Of a DNA stretch of 64,000 nt, positions 9,263 through 18,645 are shown piece by piece. The DNA comes from Pseudomonas turukhanskensis. Its GTDB lineage: Bacteria > Pseudomonadota > Gammaproteobacteria > Pseudomonadales > Pseudomonadaceae. Under the pieces are notes generated by a model. The model was not told where the DNA came from and searched no databases. It saw nothing but the letters and a program-made list of their open reading frames with translations. The translations under genes were made by a program, and so were the position numbers. The stretch covers positions 124,001 to 188,000 of the forward strand of contig NZ_BSFN01000007.1 in assembly GCF_027922365.1 (NCBI RefSeq), given 5' to 3'. Each line of letters starts with the position of its first letter. The first letter of the stretch is position 1.

Positions 9263-11250
9263 GCGCGGTGCAAGCGATTCCACGGATCAGCCTGCTGTGG
9301 CTGTTGGTGGCCCAGGTGCTGGTGATCATCCCGCACCTGGCGCATTTGCCGTTGTGGATTGTCGCGTTGTGGCTGGTGTGTGCCGGTTGGCGCGTGCAGA
9401 TCTACCGCATGCGCGCGCAGTACCCGGCCACCTGGCTGAAGTCCGGCCTGACCGTGGGCATTGTCGGGGGCGTGTATCTCTCGCGCGGCAGCCTGATCGG
9501 GTTGGACGCCGGTGTGGTGCTGTTGATCGCCGCGTTTATTCTCAAGCTGGTGGAAATGCGCAGCCGGCGCGATGCCCTGGTGCTGATTCTGCTGGGCTTT
9601 TTTGCCGTGGTGACGGTGTATCTGTTTGATGACCGACTGACTACGGTGGCCTTTACCCTGTTGCCGGTAACCGGTTTGCTGGCGGCGCTGATTGGCTTGC
9701 AACAAAGCCCGCTGCAGCAAAGCCCTTGGCAGCCGTTGCGCTTGGCCGCCAGCCTGCTTGCGCAAGCCCTGCCGCTGATGCTGCTGTTGTTTCTGTTCTT
9801 TCCCCGTTTCGGCCCGTTGTGGTCGCTGCCGATGCCGGATCAGCGTGGGGTAACCGGGCTGTCGGACAGCATGGCGCCTAACGATATTGCCGAACTCAGT
9901 CGCTCCGACGCGCTGGCCTTTCGTGCCAGCTTCGAGGGGGCGCCCCCGCCACGCAATCAGCAGTACTGGCGCGCGCTCACCTTCGACAAATTCGAGGGCC
10001 GGCGTTGGTCGCAGTCCTCTGAAGTGCGCTGGACGTCGGCGCCGAGCTGGACGCCGGCGGGTGAGCCCATCCGATACCGAATCATCATGGAAGCCAGCAG
10101 CAAACCCTGGTTGTTCGGTATCGACCTGGCCACTACCGAGTTGGAACGCACCCGCTTGATGAGTGACTTCCGCCTGGAGCGGCGTGAACCCGTGGACCAG
10201 AAGCTGGTGTACCGCGTCACCTCCTGGCCCCAAGCCCTGCGCGAGCCCACGATGGTCAAGCCGGCGATACGCCGGGTGCTCCAATTGCCCGCCGACGGCA
10301 ACCCCCGTAGCCGTGCCTGGGCGCAGCAGCTCAAAGACCAGTACCCCGACCCGCAAGCGCTGGTGCAGGCGGTGCTCCAGCACTTCAACCGCGAGCCGTA
10401 CTTTTACACCCTGCGCCCGCCGCCGGTGGGCGAGAACAGCATCGATGACTTTCTGTTCGATACCCGCCGTGGTTTTTGCGAGCACTACGCGGGTGCCACG
10501 GCCTTTGTATTGCGCGCGGCCGGGGTGCCAGCGCGGGTGGTAACGGGTTACCAGGGCGGCGAGCTGAACGTCTCCGGCAATTACATTCAGGTACGCCAGT
10601 TCGACGCCCACGCCTGGGTGGAGTATTGGCGCGAAGGCACGGGCTGGACGAGCGTCGACCCTACTTTCCAAGTGGCCCCGCAACGCATCGAACAGGGCTT
10701 GGAGCAAGCGTTGGCGGGCGAGCAGAGCTTTCTGGAAAATTCGCCGCTGTCGTTGCTGCGCTATCGCCACATCGGCTGGCTAAATGACTTGCGCATGAGT
10801 TGGGAAAACCTCAACTACGGCTGGGAGCGTTGGGTGCTGGGCTACCAGCAGGGCACCCAACTGGAGGTGCTGCAGAAGTGGTTCGGCCGCCTGGACTCCG
10901 GTGATTTCGTGTTGGCGTTGGTAGGCGGCGGCGGGGCGGTATTGCTGCTGGTGGCGCTGTGGCTGTTCAAACCCTGGCGCCGCGAGCGCGATGTGCACCA
11001 GCGCCTGTACCTGCGCTTTGAACGGCTGCTGGCCCGTCACGGTGTGCAGCGCCAGCCAGGGGAGGGCGCGCGCGCCTTTGCCCAGCGGGCGGAGCTGGCA
11101 TTGCCGGCTCAGCTGGGGCACATTCGTGCCTTTGCCGATGCCTTCGAGGCACAGCGCTATGGCGGTGCGCCAAGCGCACCGGATCACTTGCAGTGCCACC
11201 TGCGTGCCCTGCGGCGAGCCCTGCCTATACGCTTGTTACGGCGCGATTGA
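9259..11250 (+). CDS. tgpA: Transglutaminase-like membrane protein TgpA (DUF3488)
   Basis: 663 residues, starting at the ATGA overlap with the DUF58 gene. An N-terminal membrane domain of about six segments (residues 10-190) precedes a periplasmic transglutaminase-like domain. The catalytic triad is visible: Cys407 in GFCEHYAGATAF, His451 in QFDAHAWVEYW and Asp467 in TSVDPTFQ. One more membrane segment lies near residue 555-575, then a cytoplasmic tail (DUF4129-like). TgpA is reported as essential in P. aeruginosa and the orthologous operon has the same moxR-DUF58-tgpA order. The natural substrate is unknown. Confidence 0.93.
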   Translation: MSAVQAIPRISLLWLLVAQVLVIIPHLAHLPLWIVALWLVCAGWRVQIYRMRAQYPATWLKSGLTVGIVGGVYLSRGSLIGLDAGVVLLIAAFILKLVEMRSRRDALVLILLGFFAVVTVYLFDDRLTTVAFTLLPVTGLLAALIGLQQSPLQQSPWQPLRLAASLLAQALPLMLLLFLFFPRFGPLWSLPMPDQRGVTGLSDSMAPNDIAELSRSDALAFRASFEGAPPPRNQQYWRALTFDKFEGRRWSQSSEVRWTSAPSWTPAGEPIRYRIIMEASSKPWLFGIDLATTELERTRLMSDFRLERREPVDQKLVYRVTSWPQALREPTMVKPAIRRVLQLPADGNPRSRAWAQQLKDQYPDPQALVQAVLQHFNREPYFYTLRPPPVGENSIDDFLFDTRRGFCEHYAGATAFVLRAAGVPARVVTGYQGGELNVSGNYIQVRQFDAHAWVEYWREGTGWTSVDPTFQVAPQRIEQGLEQALAGEQSFLENSPLSLLRYRHIGWLNDLRMSWENLNYGWERWVLGYQQGTQLEVLQKWFGRLDSGDFVLALVGGGGAVLLLVALWLFKPWRRERDVHQRLYLRFERLLARHGVQRQPGEGARAFAQRAELALPAQLGHIRAFADAFEAQRYGGAPSAPDHLQCHLRALRRALPIRLLRRD

Positions 11251-11269
11251 CGCCTGAGGTTGTTATCCC

Positions 11270-12037
11270 ATGTCTGAATTTCTCGACGCCGTCGTGGCCC
11301 GCGTGCTGCAGCTGGAAGTCAACCTGCTGGCAGGCCGCGAACGCATGGCCGCGCACACCGACCCCGAGGCTTTGCATGATGTGCGCATCGCCATCCGCAA
11401 GCTGCGCAGCTTGCTGCGGCCGTTTCGCAAACTGATTGAACACGATCCGTTGGTGAACGCGGCCGCGGAACTCGGGCGCATTAGCAGCGCCGTGCGGGAC
11501 AACGAAGTGCTGCTCGGCGAGCTGCGTCGCCATGGCGGCCTGGACGCGCTGGCAACGCGCTGGCAGCAGGCGTTGCCAACGCAGTACGAAAGCTTGCTGC
11601 ACAGCGCCGAAGCGTTACGTCTGCAGCGCGCGCTGGATCTGTGGCCAAGCTTCTTCCGCCAGTCACTGCACGATGCGGCGCCGGAGCACCTCAAAGCCTA
11701 TGTCACGCGTCAGCTGGCCAAAGAAAGCAAACGCCTGAGCGAGGCGATGGCCGACCCGGCGCATGACCGCCATCGGCTGCGCATTCTGATCAAACGTGTG
11801 CGCTACTGCGCCGACACCTATCCGCAGTTGGTCAATCTGGCGCCCAAACACCTCAATGCCCTGCGCCGCGCGCAAAACGCCCTGGGCGCCTGGCACGACC
11901 GCCTGCAATGGCTGGCACGGGCCGAGCAGGAGCTTGAGTTGGCGCCGTTGGTGGCACAGTGGCGCAAGGAACTGGCGCAGGCCGAACAACGTTCGGATGT
12001 GGCGCTGGAGAAGCTTGGGCGCGTGTTTTCGTTTTAA
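11270..12037 (+). CDS. CHAD domain protein
   Basis: 255 residues, all-helical, with the CHAD signature histidines and basic residues in ALHDVRIAIRKLRSLLRPFR near the N terminus and a second repeat HDRHRLRILIKRVRYCADTY around residue 165. CHAD domains bind inorganic polyphosphate through these conserved His/Arg/Lys faces and often localise to polyphosphate granules. It begins 19 bp after tgpA and may be the last gene of that operon. No CYTH phosphatase domain is fused or adjacent. Confidence 0.88.
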   Translation: MSEFLDAVVARVLQLEVNLLAGRERMAAHTDPEALHDVRIAIRKLRSLLRPFRKLIEHDPLVNAAAELGRISSAVRDNEVLLGELRRHGGLDALATRWQQALPTQYESLLHSAEALRLQRALDLWPSFFRQSLHDAAPEHLKAYVTRQLAKESKRLSEAMADPAHDRHRLRILIKRVRYCADTYPQLVNLAPKHLNALRRAQNALGAWHDRLQWLARAEQELELAPLVAQWRKELAQAEQRSDVALEKLGRVFSF

Positions 12038-12206
12038 CCCTTCCAGCGCCCTGGGCTTGAGCCTCGAGCTTTTCGCTCTCGGCGCAAAACCATGGAAAGG
12101 TCCAAATTCCCCGGCTAATTGGCTAAACCGGCACTTCCCGACGCTTCCGTCCTTGCGGTGACTTCCCCTACCATCACGTACGCCTTTTTCCCTGTACGAG
12201 AGTTCT

Positions 12207-13004
12207 ATGACTTTTTCCGAGCTGATCAACGCGGTGCGCAGCAACCCGCAGGCCGTGGTGGTGCCCGCCGAATGGGGCCAGGGCCGCGCCGGCTTTGGCG
12301 GGCTGGCCGCCATGCTAGTGTATGAGGCCATGCGTGCCGTGGTGCCGGCCGATCGCCCGGTGCGCTCTCTAGCCATTACCTTTGTCGGCCCGCTGACAGT
12401 GGACGTGCCGGTTAGCCTGCAAGCCGAGGTGCTGCGCGAGGGTAAAGCGGTCAGCCAGGTGCTCGGCCGTGCGGTGCAGAACGGCCAAGTGGTGACCATT
12501 GTTCAGGGCAGTTTCGGTGCCGGGCGTGAGTCGGCTATCGACGTGCCGGCGCTGCCAGCGCCGGTGATGAAACGTGTGGAGGACAGCCCCGAGCTGCCGT
12601 ATCTCAAAGGCGTTACTCCGGAATTCACCCGCTACCTAGCCATGCGTTGGGCCGTGGGCGGCATGCCGTTCAGCAATACCCCGTCGCGGGAAATGGGCGG
12701 TTATGTGCGCTTGCGCGGCGAAGAGCAGGTGAGTGCCGTGGAGGTGTCGCACCTGTTGGCGTTGGTCGACGCTTGGCCACCGGCGGTGCTGCCATTTCTG
12801 CGCAGCCCGGCGCCGGGCAGTTCGCTGACCTGGACCATCGAGTTTGTGCAGCCGATCCCACAGCTGAATACGGATGAATGGTGCCCGTACCTCGCGCAGA
12901 TCGAATACGCCCGCGATGGCTACGGCCATATCGCCGCGCAACTGTGGACGCCGAGCGGGGAGCTGGTGGCCTTGAGTCGCCAGACCGTGACTGTTTTCGG
13001 CTAA
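12207..13004 (+). CDS. Acyl-CoA thioesterase, double hotdog (4HBT_3 / TesB-like)
   Basis: 265 residues. Two hotdog halves are visible: GFGGLAAMLVYEAMRAVV with VRSLAITFVGPLTVDVPV in the first, and GGYVRLRGEEQVSAVEVSHL with WTIEFVQPIP in the second. Members hydrolyse acyl-CoA thioesters in the cytoplasm; the specific acyl chain cannot be read from sequence. It has its own short upstream region (170 bp after the CHAD gene), and a CAAGAGCGAGC/GCTCGCTCTTG hairpin without a T-run follows at about 13021-13044. Confidence 0.82.
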   Translation: MTFSELINAVRSNPQAVVVPAEWGQGRAGFGGLAAMLVYEAMRAVVPADRPVRSLAITFVGPLTVDVPVSLQAEVLREGKAVSQVLGRAVQNGQVVTIVQGSFGAGRESAIDVPALPAPVMKRVEDSPELPYLKGVTPEFTRYLAMRWAVGGMPFSNTPSREMGGYVRLRGEEQVSAVEVSHLLALVDAWPPAVLPFLRSPAPGSSLTWTIEFVQPIPQLNTDEWCPYLAQIEYARDGYGHIAAQLWTPSGELVALSRQTVTVFG

Positions 13005-13157
13005 GCCCCGCGACCTTCTGCAAGAGCGAGCACGCTCGCTCTTGCCCCTCGCTCCACGCCCAATCTGCTTTAGGCATAGCCACTATCGACCCTACTGATT
13101 TCCGCGCGAGCGAGACGGCCAGTAAGGTAGCCCCCATACAGTGATCTGGAGGTGGTT

Positions 13158-13367
13158 ATGGCTCATATCAACATCATGTCCGTGGTTGGCAGTGCCGTTC
13201 CGACTGGCCTGCGCGGCGCCGGCGTTCTCGCCTGCTGGTACGTGATGGTCGATGGTGTGGCGCGCTCCGGCCCGTACACCTCGTTTGAGGCTGCGGCCGC
13301 GAGCAAAACCCTCTGGACCTTCGAATCCCTGCTGCGCAGCAAGCCATCGCACACGCTTGTTGCCTGA
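13158..13367 (+). CDS. Small hypothetical protein
   Basis: 69 residues from ATG 13158, with a strong TGGAGG ribosome site 5-10 bases upstream. The sequence MAHINIMSVVGSAVPTGLRG is followed by WYVMVDGVARSGPYTSFEAA. It has no signal peptide and no domain recognised. Codon use matches neighbouring genes and a clean terminator lies downstream, so it is likely a real monocistronic gene. Confidence 0.65.
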   Translation: MAHINIMSVVGSAVPTGLRGAGVLACWYVMVDGVARSGPYTSFEAAAASKTLWTFESLLRSKPSHTLVA

Positions 13368-13444
13368 CGTTTTCACGCTGCTCCCCCGGCGTACTTGGCA
13401 ACCTCCCCGTTGCCTGTTTTTTTCCTGTGCTGCTCCGCACCTTT

Positions 13445-13470
13445 AGCCCGCCTATATGGCGGGCTTTTCT
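13445..13470 (+). terminator. Rho-independent terminator upstream of earP
   Basis: Perfect 8-bp stem AGCCCGCC/GGCGGGCT with loop TATAT, followed by TTTCT. It ends transcription of the small gene at 13158 before earP. Confidence 0.85.
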
Positions 13471-13514
13471 TTGGGCGGGGTTAAACTGCGCCATCTTTGT
13501 TCGGAAGCCTCAGT

Positions 13515-14642
13515 GTGAAGTGGGACATTTTCTGCAGCGTGGTCGATAACTTCGGCGACATCGGTGTGACCTGGCGTCTGGCTCGGCAATTGGTGGCCGA
13601 GCAGGGCGCCGAGGTGCGCTTGTGGGTCGATGATCTGGCCGCATTTGCGCGTATTTGCCCGGATGCCGATGCCGGCCAGGCGCAGCAGTGGCAGCAGGGC
13701 GTCGAGGTGTGTCGCTGGCCGCAGCAGTGGTTGCCGGTGCTTGCCGCCGATGCGGTGATCGAGGCCTTCGCCTGCACCTTGCCTAACGACTATGTGCAGG
13801 CGATGACGCAGCGGGCACGGCCGTCGCTGTGGCTGAACCTGGAATACCTGAGCGCAGAAGCGTGGGTGGAGGGTTGCCATGGCTTGCCGTCCTTGCAATC
13901 CAATGGTCTGCAGAAGTTTTTCTTTTTCCCCGGCTTTAGCGAAAAAACCGGCGGCTTGTTACGTGAGCGTTCTCTGATCGCCGAGCGTACTGCGCTGCAG
14001 CAGAATGCGGCACAGCGTCTGGCGTTTCTGGCCACGCTTGGAGTGGCGCCGCAAGTCGATGCCTCGTTCTTGTCCCTCTTTGCCTACGAAAACGCCGGGC
14101 TGTCGGAATGGCTCGATGCGCTGGCTGCTGCGCCGCAGCCCAGCCATCTTCTGGTGCCGGAGGGCAGGGTGCTGGGCGACGTGCAACGTTGGCTTGGTGT
14201 TCCGGAGTTAGCTGCGGCTGATGTGCTTCAGCGCGGTAACCTGCGGGTGCAGGTGCTGCCCTTTATGTCGCAGCACGATTACGACCGTCTGCTGTGGTGC
14301 TGTGATTTCAATGCCGTGCGCGGTGAAGATTCCTTCGTTCGTGCGCTGTGGGCCGGGCGGCCCTTGGTGTGGCACATCTATAAACAGGCCGATGACGCCC
14401 ATCTGGAAAAACTCCAGGCGTTCCTGGCGCTGTATCAGCACGGCTTGTCACCTATTGCGCAGGAGGCGCTGGTCGAATTCTGGATGGCGTGGAATACGGG
14501 GGCGGGCATTGCCGCCGGCTGGGAAAATTTACGCAGCGTGCAGGGCGAACTGGCTAGGCATGCCGAAGAGAAGGCTCTGCAATGGGCCTCTCAGGCCGAT
14601 CTTGCGACGGCGCTGGTACAGTTTTACCGAAATTGGCTATGA
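13515..14642 (+). CDS. earP: EF-P arginine rhamnosyltransferase
   Basis: 375 residues from GTG 13515, chosen because it gives the family N terminus (KWDIFCSVVDNFGDIGV); a TTG at 13497 is the only upstream alternative. It transfers rhamnose from TDP-beta-L-rhamnose to Arg32 of elongation factor P, which then rescues ribosomes stalled at polyproline. The two N-terminal aspartates implicated in catalysis (Asp11 and Asp15 here) and the C-terminal nucleotide-sugar motif AVRGEDSFVRA are present. efp follows 45 bp downstream and carries the required Arg32. Confidence 0.95.
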   Translation: MKWDIFCSVVDNFGDIGVTWRLARQLVAEQGAEVRLWVDDLAAFARICPDADAGQAQQWQQGVEVCRWPQQWLPVLAADAVIEAFACTLPNDYVQAMTQRARPSLWLNLEYLSAEAWVEGCHGLPSLQSNGLQKFFFFPGFSEKTGGLLRERSLIAERTALQQNAAQRLAFLATLGVAPQVDASFLSLFAYENAGLSEWLDALAAAPQPSHLLVPEGRVLGDVQRWLGVPELAAADVLQRGNLRVQVLPFMSQHDYDRLLWCCDFNAVRGEDSFVRALWAGRPLVWHIYKQADDAHLEKLQAFLALYQHGLSPIAQEALVEFWMAWNTGAGIAAGWENLRSVQGELARHAEEKALQWASQADLATALVQFYRNWL

Positions 14643-14687
14643 TACGCGGCCTAGAATTTTGTAAATCCATCCAATTCGGATATTCGT

Positions 14688-15260
14688 ATGAAAACCGCAC
14701 AAGAAATGAAGCCTAACAGTGTGGCCCTGATCGACGGCCAACCGTGGCTTATCCAAAAGGCCGAGTTCACCAAATCCGGTCGTAACAGCGCCATCGTTAA
14801 AATGAAGTTGAAGAACCTGCTGTCCGGTTCCTCCACTGAAACCGTTTACAAAGCCGACGACAAAATGGAACCAGTAATCCTGGACCGCGTTGCCGTGACT
14901 TACTCCTACTTCAGCGAGCCGAACTACGTCTTCATGGACGAAGAGTTCAACCAGTACGAGCTGAACTCGGAAGACCTGGAAAGCGTTCTGCCATTCATCG
15001 TTGATGGCATGACCGACGTCTGCGAAGCCGTATTCTTCGAAGGCAAAGTGGTTTCGGTAGACCTGCCGACCACCATCGTGCGTCAAATCACTTACACCGA
15101 AGGTTCGGCTCGTGGCGATACCTCGGGCAAAGTGATGAAGCCTGCCAAGCTGGCTAACGGCACCGAAGTCAAAGTAGCTGACTTCTGCGAGATCGACGAC
15201 TGGATCGAAATCGACACCCGTACTGGCGAGTACAAATCGCGCGCCAAAGCGCCGGTTTAA
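14688..15260 (+). CDS. efp: Elongation factor P, arginine-32 type
   Basis: 190 residues with the three beta-barrel domains of EF-P. The tip of domain I reads [14 protein letters not shown] with Arg at position 32, the site rhamnosylated by EarP; lysine-type EF-P would have Lys there and need EpmA/EpmB. The signature near the C terminus ([17 protein letters not shown]) is intact. It forms a two-gene unit with earP and ends at a strong terminator. Confidence 0.97.
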   Translation: MKTAQEMKPNSVALIDGQPWLIQKAEFTKSGRNSAIVKMKLKNLLSGSSTETVYKADDKMEPVILDRVAVTYSYFSEPNYVFMDEEFNQYELNSEDLESVLPFIVDGMTDVCEAVFFEGKVVSVDLPTTIVRQITYTEGSARGDTSGKVMKPAKLANGTEVKVADFCEIDDWIEIDTRTGEYKSRAKAPV

Positions 15261-15276
15261 TTACCGCCCAGAAAAA

Positions 15277-15304
15277 AGCCCCGCTGATGCGGGGCTTTTT
15301 TTTG
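15277..15304. terminator. Bidirectional terminator between efp and htpX
   Basis: AGCCCCGC-TGAT-GCGGGGCT stem-loop, preceded by six A and followed by eight T, so it can work for efp (+) and for htpX (-), which converge here. Confidence 0.92.
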
Positions 15305-15350
15305 CCTGGCTTTTAGCTAGCAGCGCCCTTGTTCAGGACGCTGCATTGGC

Positions 15351-16223
15351 TTAGCGGCGAGCTTGCAAAGCAGCGATACGTGCTTCCAGCGGCGGGTGGG
15401 TCATGAACAAGGCTTTAAGGCCTTCGCGCACGCCACCGTTGATGCCGAACGCGGTCATGGTTTCCGGCATATGCACCGGCACACCTTGTTCCGAGCGCAG
15501 GCGCTGCAGGGCGCCGATCATGGCGGCGGTGCCGGCCAGGTTGGCACCGGCTTCGTCGGCACGGAACTCACGGCGGCGCGAGAACCACATGACGATCGTG
15601 CTGGCCAGAATGCCCAGTACCATTTCGGCAAAGAAGGTGGCGACGTAAAAACCGATGCCGTTGCCTTCTTCGTTCTTGAGCAACACCTTGTCGACGAAGT
15701 TGCCGAAGATACGCGCGAAGAACATAACGAAGGTGTTCACCACGCCCTGAATCAGCGCCAGGGTCACCATATCGCCGTTGGCTACGTGGCCGATTTCGTG
15801 GGCCAGTACGGCTTTCACTTCATCGGGCGAAAAACGCTCCAGCAGGCCCTGGCTGACGGCGACCAGCGCGTCGTTACGGTTCCAGCCGGTGGCGAAGGCG
15901 TTGGATTCATAGGCAGGGAAAATACCGACTTCCGGCATTTTGATCCCGGCGTTGCGCGACAGCTCTTCAACGGTTTGCAACAGCCACTGTTCGTGACGGG
16001 TGCGCGGTTGGCTGATGATCTGGGTACCAGTGCTCATCTTCGCCATCCACTTGGACAGGAAGAGCGACACCAGCGAGCCGGCGAAACCGAAAACACCGCA
16101 GAAGATCAGCAGGCTGGTGTAATTCTGGCCCGTGAAGCGATCCACCCCGAGCAATTTGAGGGTGATGCTGGCGATAAGCAGAACCGCCAGGTTGGTGGCC
16201 ATGAACAACATAATGCGCATCAT
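15351..16223 (-). CDS. htpX: Membrane zinc metalloprotease HtpX
   Basis: 290 residues (M48 family). Two N-terminal membrane segments (about 4-25 and 36-58) are followed by the zinc motif [11 protein letters not shown] near residue 140 and two further hydrophobic stretches. The downstream Glu ligand region is [11 protein letters not shown]. HtpX degrades damaged inner-membrane proteins, working beside FtsH, and is usually induced by envelope stress. Neighbours (a 150-aa conserved protein, alaA and msrB) match the arrangement in other Pseudomonas. Confidence 0.95.
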   Translation of the reverse strand: MMRIMLFMATNLAVLLIASITLKLLGVDRFTGQNYTSLLIFCGVFGFAGSLVSLFLSKWMAKMSTGTQIISQPRTRHEQWLLQTVEELSRNAGIKMPEVGIFPAYESNAFATGWNRNDALVAVSQGLLERFSPDEVKAVLAHEIGHVANGDMVTLALIQGVVNTFVMFFARIFGNFVDKVLLKNEEGNGIGFYVATFFAEMVLGILASTIVMWFSRRREFRADEAGANLAGTAAMIGALQRLRSEQGVPVHMPETMTAFGINGGVREGLKALFMTHPPLEARIAALQARR

Positions 16224-16312
16224 GGTGTGAGGTTTCTCCTTTGAGCAAAGACATACGACTAGTGCGGGCTATATAAGGGCGCCCCCCCGCCCTATACAAC
16301 TCGGCTTCTATT

Positions 16313-16765
16313 TCAAACTGTGTCGTTTGAACCGTTGAGGGTGCTGGTAAACAGCAGGCGGGTGAGCCGTGCGATGCGCTCGCCGTGTTGCTGCTGCAAT
16401 GCTTCACGCAACTGGTGGGCGAGGGTGGAATGCACCCGACGCACGCTGGGGGGCAGGGCATCGCCATCTGGCAGAGCATGAGGCACGCCGCGCGACAGGC
16501 GCAGAAAGCCTTTCTCGGTGAGCACCGCCTGGTCCAGGGCATCGTAATGAATGGTCGACTCGTAGCGCAGATAACCCTCATCGGCCAACCACAGCAACGC
16601 GCCGAGGCACGCCTGGTGGCGTTTGCTCGGCAGGCCGAACTCGTCCGGCTCTTCGCGGCCGATCAGGTCTTCGACATACAGGCCCACCTTGCGCGGGAAG
16701 GCCAGGTACAGCGCCAGAAGACCTGTCGCTGCATCTTTATAGAAGTCGTCGATCTGCAGGTCCAT
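16313..16765 (-). CDS. Conserved Pseudomonas hypothetical protein
   Basis: 150 residues, no signal peptide or membrane segment. It opens MDLQIDDFYKDAATGLLALY and has a winged-helix-like middle: ACLGALLWLADEGYLRYEST, then DQAVLTEKGFLRLSRG. It sits 6 bp after alaA and upstream of htpX, all on the same strand, an order I recall from P. aeruginosa. Its function is unknown; a DNA-binding role is a guess from the predicted fold. Confidence 0.75.
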   Translation of the reverse strand: MDLQIDDFYKDAATGLLALYLAFPRKVGLYVEDLIGREEPDEFGLPSKRHQACLGALLWLADEGYLRYESTIHYDALDQAVLTEKGFLRLSRGVPHALPDGDALPPSVRRVHSTLAHQLREALQQQHGERIARLTRLLFTSTLNGSNDTV

Positions 16766-16771
16766 GGCGGC

Positions 16772-17983
16772 TTATTGACTGTAGGTCTTGAGGAAGTTGC
16801 CGATGCGCCCGATGGCCTGGTCGAGGTCATCCAGACGTGGCAGGGTCACCACCCGGAAGTGATCCGGCCACGGCCAGTTGAAGGCCGTTCCTTGTACGAC
16901 AAGAAGTTTCTCGGACAGCAAGAGATCGAGCACAAACTTCTCGTCGTTATGGATCGGGCACACTTTCGGGTCGATTTTCGGAAACGCGTACAGCGCGCCC
17001 ATCGGCTTCACGCAGCTCACGCCCGGAATGCTGTTGAGCAGTTCCCAGGTGCGGTTGCGCTGCTCCAGCAGACGGCCCTGTGGCAACACCAGGTCATTGA
17101 TGCTCTGGTAGCCGCCCAGCGCGGTCTGAATGGCATGCTGGCTCGGCACGTTGGCGCACAGGCGCATATTGGCCAGGATGTCGATGCCTTCGATGTAGCT
17201 CTGGGCCTTGTGCTTGGGCCCGGAAATGGCCACCCAGCCAGAGCGGAAACCCGCCACGCGGTACGACTTGGACAACCCGTTGAAGGTCAGGCACAGCACG
17301 TCCGGCGCGAGCGAAGCCGTGGAAATGTGTACGGCCTCGTCGTAGAGAATCTTGTCGTAGATTTCATCCGAGAACAGAACCAGGTTGTGCTGGCGCGCCA
17401 ACTCGACCATGCCTTCCAGTACTTCCTTGGAATACACCGCGCCGGTCGGGTTGTTCGGGTTGATGATGACCAGCGCTTTGGTATTGGGCGTGATCTTGGC
17501 CTTGATGTCGTCCAGGTCCGGCCACCAGTTGGCCTGCTCGTCGCACAGGTAATGCACCGGGTTGCCTCCGGCCAGGCTGACGGCGGCGGTCCACAGCGGA
17601 TAGTCCGGTGCGGGAATCAGCACTTCGTCGCCATTGTTCAGCAACGCTTGCATCGACATGACAATCAGCTCGGACACTCCGTTGCCCAGGTAAATGTCCT
17701 CGATGCCAACGCCTTCTACCTGCTTTTGCTGGTAGTACTGCATAACCGCTTTGCGGGCGCTGAACAGGCCTTTGGAGTCGCTGTAGCCCTGGGCAGTGGG
17801 CAGGTTGCGGATCACGTCCTGCAGAATTTCCTCAGGGGCTTCGAAACCGAACGGCGCCGGGTTGCCGATATTCAGCTTGAGGATGCGATGGCCTTCCTCT
17901 TCCAGACGTTTGGCGTGCTTGAGCACCGGCCCGCGGATGTCATAGCAGACGTTGGCGAGCTTGTTCGATTTGCTGACCTGCAT
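16772..17983 (-). CDS. alaA: Alanine aminotransferase AlaA (class I/II PLP enzyme)
   Basis: 403 residues. The fold-type I features are present: NIGNPAPFGFEAPEE at the N terminus, INPNNPTGAVYSKEVLEG in the middle, and the PLP-binding lysine in TFNGLSKSYRVAGFRSGW. AlaA (YfbQ) makes L-alanine from pyruvate with glutamate as the amino donor. The start ATG at 17983 follows an AGGA site. It is divergent from msrB and heads a unit with the 150-residue gene. Confidence 0.93.
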   Translation of the reverse strand: MQVSKSNKLANVCYDIRGPVLKHAKRLEEEGHRILKLNIGNPAPFGFEAPEEILQDVIRNLPTAQGYSDSKGLFSARKAVMQYYQQKQVEGVGIEDIYLGNGVSELIVMSMQALLNNGDEVLIPAPDYPLWTAAVSLAGGNPVHYLCDEQANWWPDLDDIKAKITPNTKALVIINPNNPTGAVYSKEVLEGMVELARQHNLVLFSDEIYDKILYDEAVHISTASLAPDVLCLTFNGLSKSYRVAGFRSGWVAISGPKHKAQSYIEGIDILANMRLCANVPSQHAIQTALGGYQSINDLVLPQGRLLEQRNRTWELLNSIPGVSCVKPMGALYAFPKIDPKVCPIHNDEKFVLDLLLSEKLLVVQGTAFNWPWPDHFRVVTLPRLDDLDQAIGRIGNFLKTYSQ

Positions 17984-18156
17984 GTAGGAGTCCTGAATAA
18001 AAAGTGCCGGCGTTGTAGCAAGGCGCTGTAGGCCGTGCGGCTTGGCAGTCTGTAACGCGGATGACAGACTGGCGTCTAAAGTGCGGCAATCATACGTGTG
18101 GCCCGAGCCTTAAAAAAGGTACAGCACGGGCTTTTTTCAGCCAAAGAGGTGACCCC

Positions 18157-18549
18157 ATGGACAAGCTTGAAAAACCGCTGGATACCTGGCGCGAGGAGCT
18201 CTCCGACGAGCAATTCCACGTCTGCCGAATGGGCGGCACAGAGCGCGCCTTCACCGGCAAATACCACGACGACAAAACGCCCGGCGTGTACCACTGCGCC
18301 TGCTGCGATGCCGAGTTGTTCGACTCCCAGGCCAAGTTCGACTCCGGCACCGGTTGGCCCAGCTACTACCAGCCGGCTTCAAACGCCGCCATCACCAGCA
18401 AGGACGACTTCAGCCACGGCATGCACCGTATCGAAGTTACCTGCGCCAAGTGTGACGCCCACCTGGGCCACTTGTTTCCCGATGGCCCGCCACCGACCGG
18501 CATGCGCTACTGCATCAACTCGGCGTCGCTGAAGCTGGTGCCGCGCTAG
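18157..18549 (+). CDS. msrB: Peptide-methionine (R)-S-oxide reductase MsrB
   Basis: 130 residues from ATG 18157 with an AGAGGTG ribosome site. Zinc-binding pairs CACC and CAKC and the catalytic block [12 protein letters not shown] are intact, as is [10 protein letters not shown]. It reduces the R-epimer of methionine sulfoxide in proteins, with thioredoxin as donor. Confidence 0.96.
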   Translation: MDKLEKPLDTWREELSDEQFHVCRMGGTERAFTGKYHDDKTPGVYHCACCDAELFDSQAKFDSGTGWPSYYQPASNAAITSKDDFSHGMHRIEVTCAKCDAHLGHLFPDGPPPTGMRYCINSASLKLVPR

Positions 18550-18558
18550 GCAATGCCC

Positions 18559-18629
18559 TGTAAGAGCCAGCTTGCTGGCGAACGCGGCCACTCGGTTCAT
18601 ACCGCTTTGCCAGCAAGCTGGCTCTTACA
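18559..18629. repeat. REP doublet, GTAGGAGC/TAAGAGCC family
   Basis: TGTAAGAGCCAGCTTGCTGG from 18559, mirrored by CCAGCAAGCTGGCTCTTACA ending at 18629; each half is itself partly palindromic. It lies between the convergent msrB and MFS genes. Confidence 0.8.
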
Positions 18630-18645
18630 AACGCAAAACCCGCCG

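Noticed and set aside
9001-10770. 589-codon open frame on the minus strand across tgpA
   Set aside because: Antisense to a well-supported membrane/transglutaminase gene; the composition (Gln/Arg/His rich) is the usual shadow of GC-rich coding DNA.
16385-18031. 548-codon plus-strand open frame across the 150-residue gene and alaA
   Set aside because: It lies opposite alaA, which has every expected PLP motif; the product has no recognisable features.
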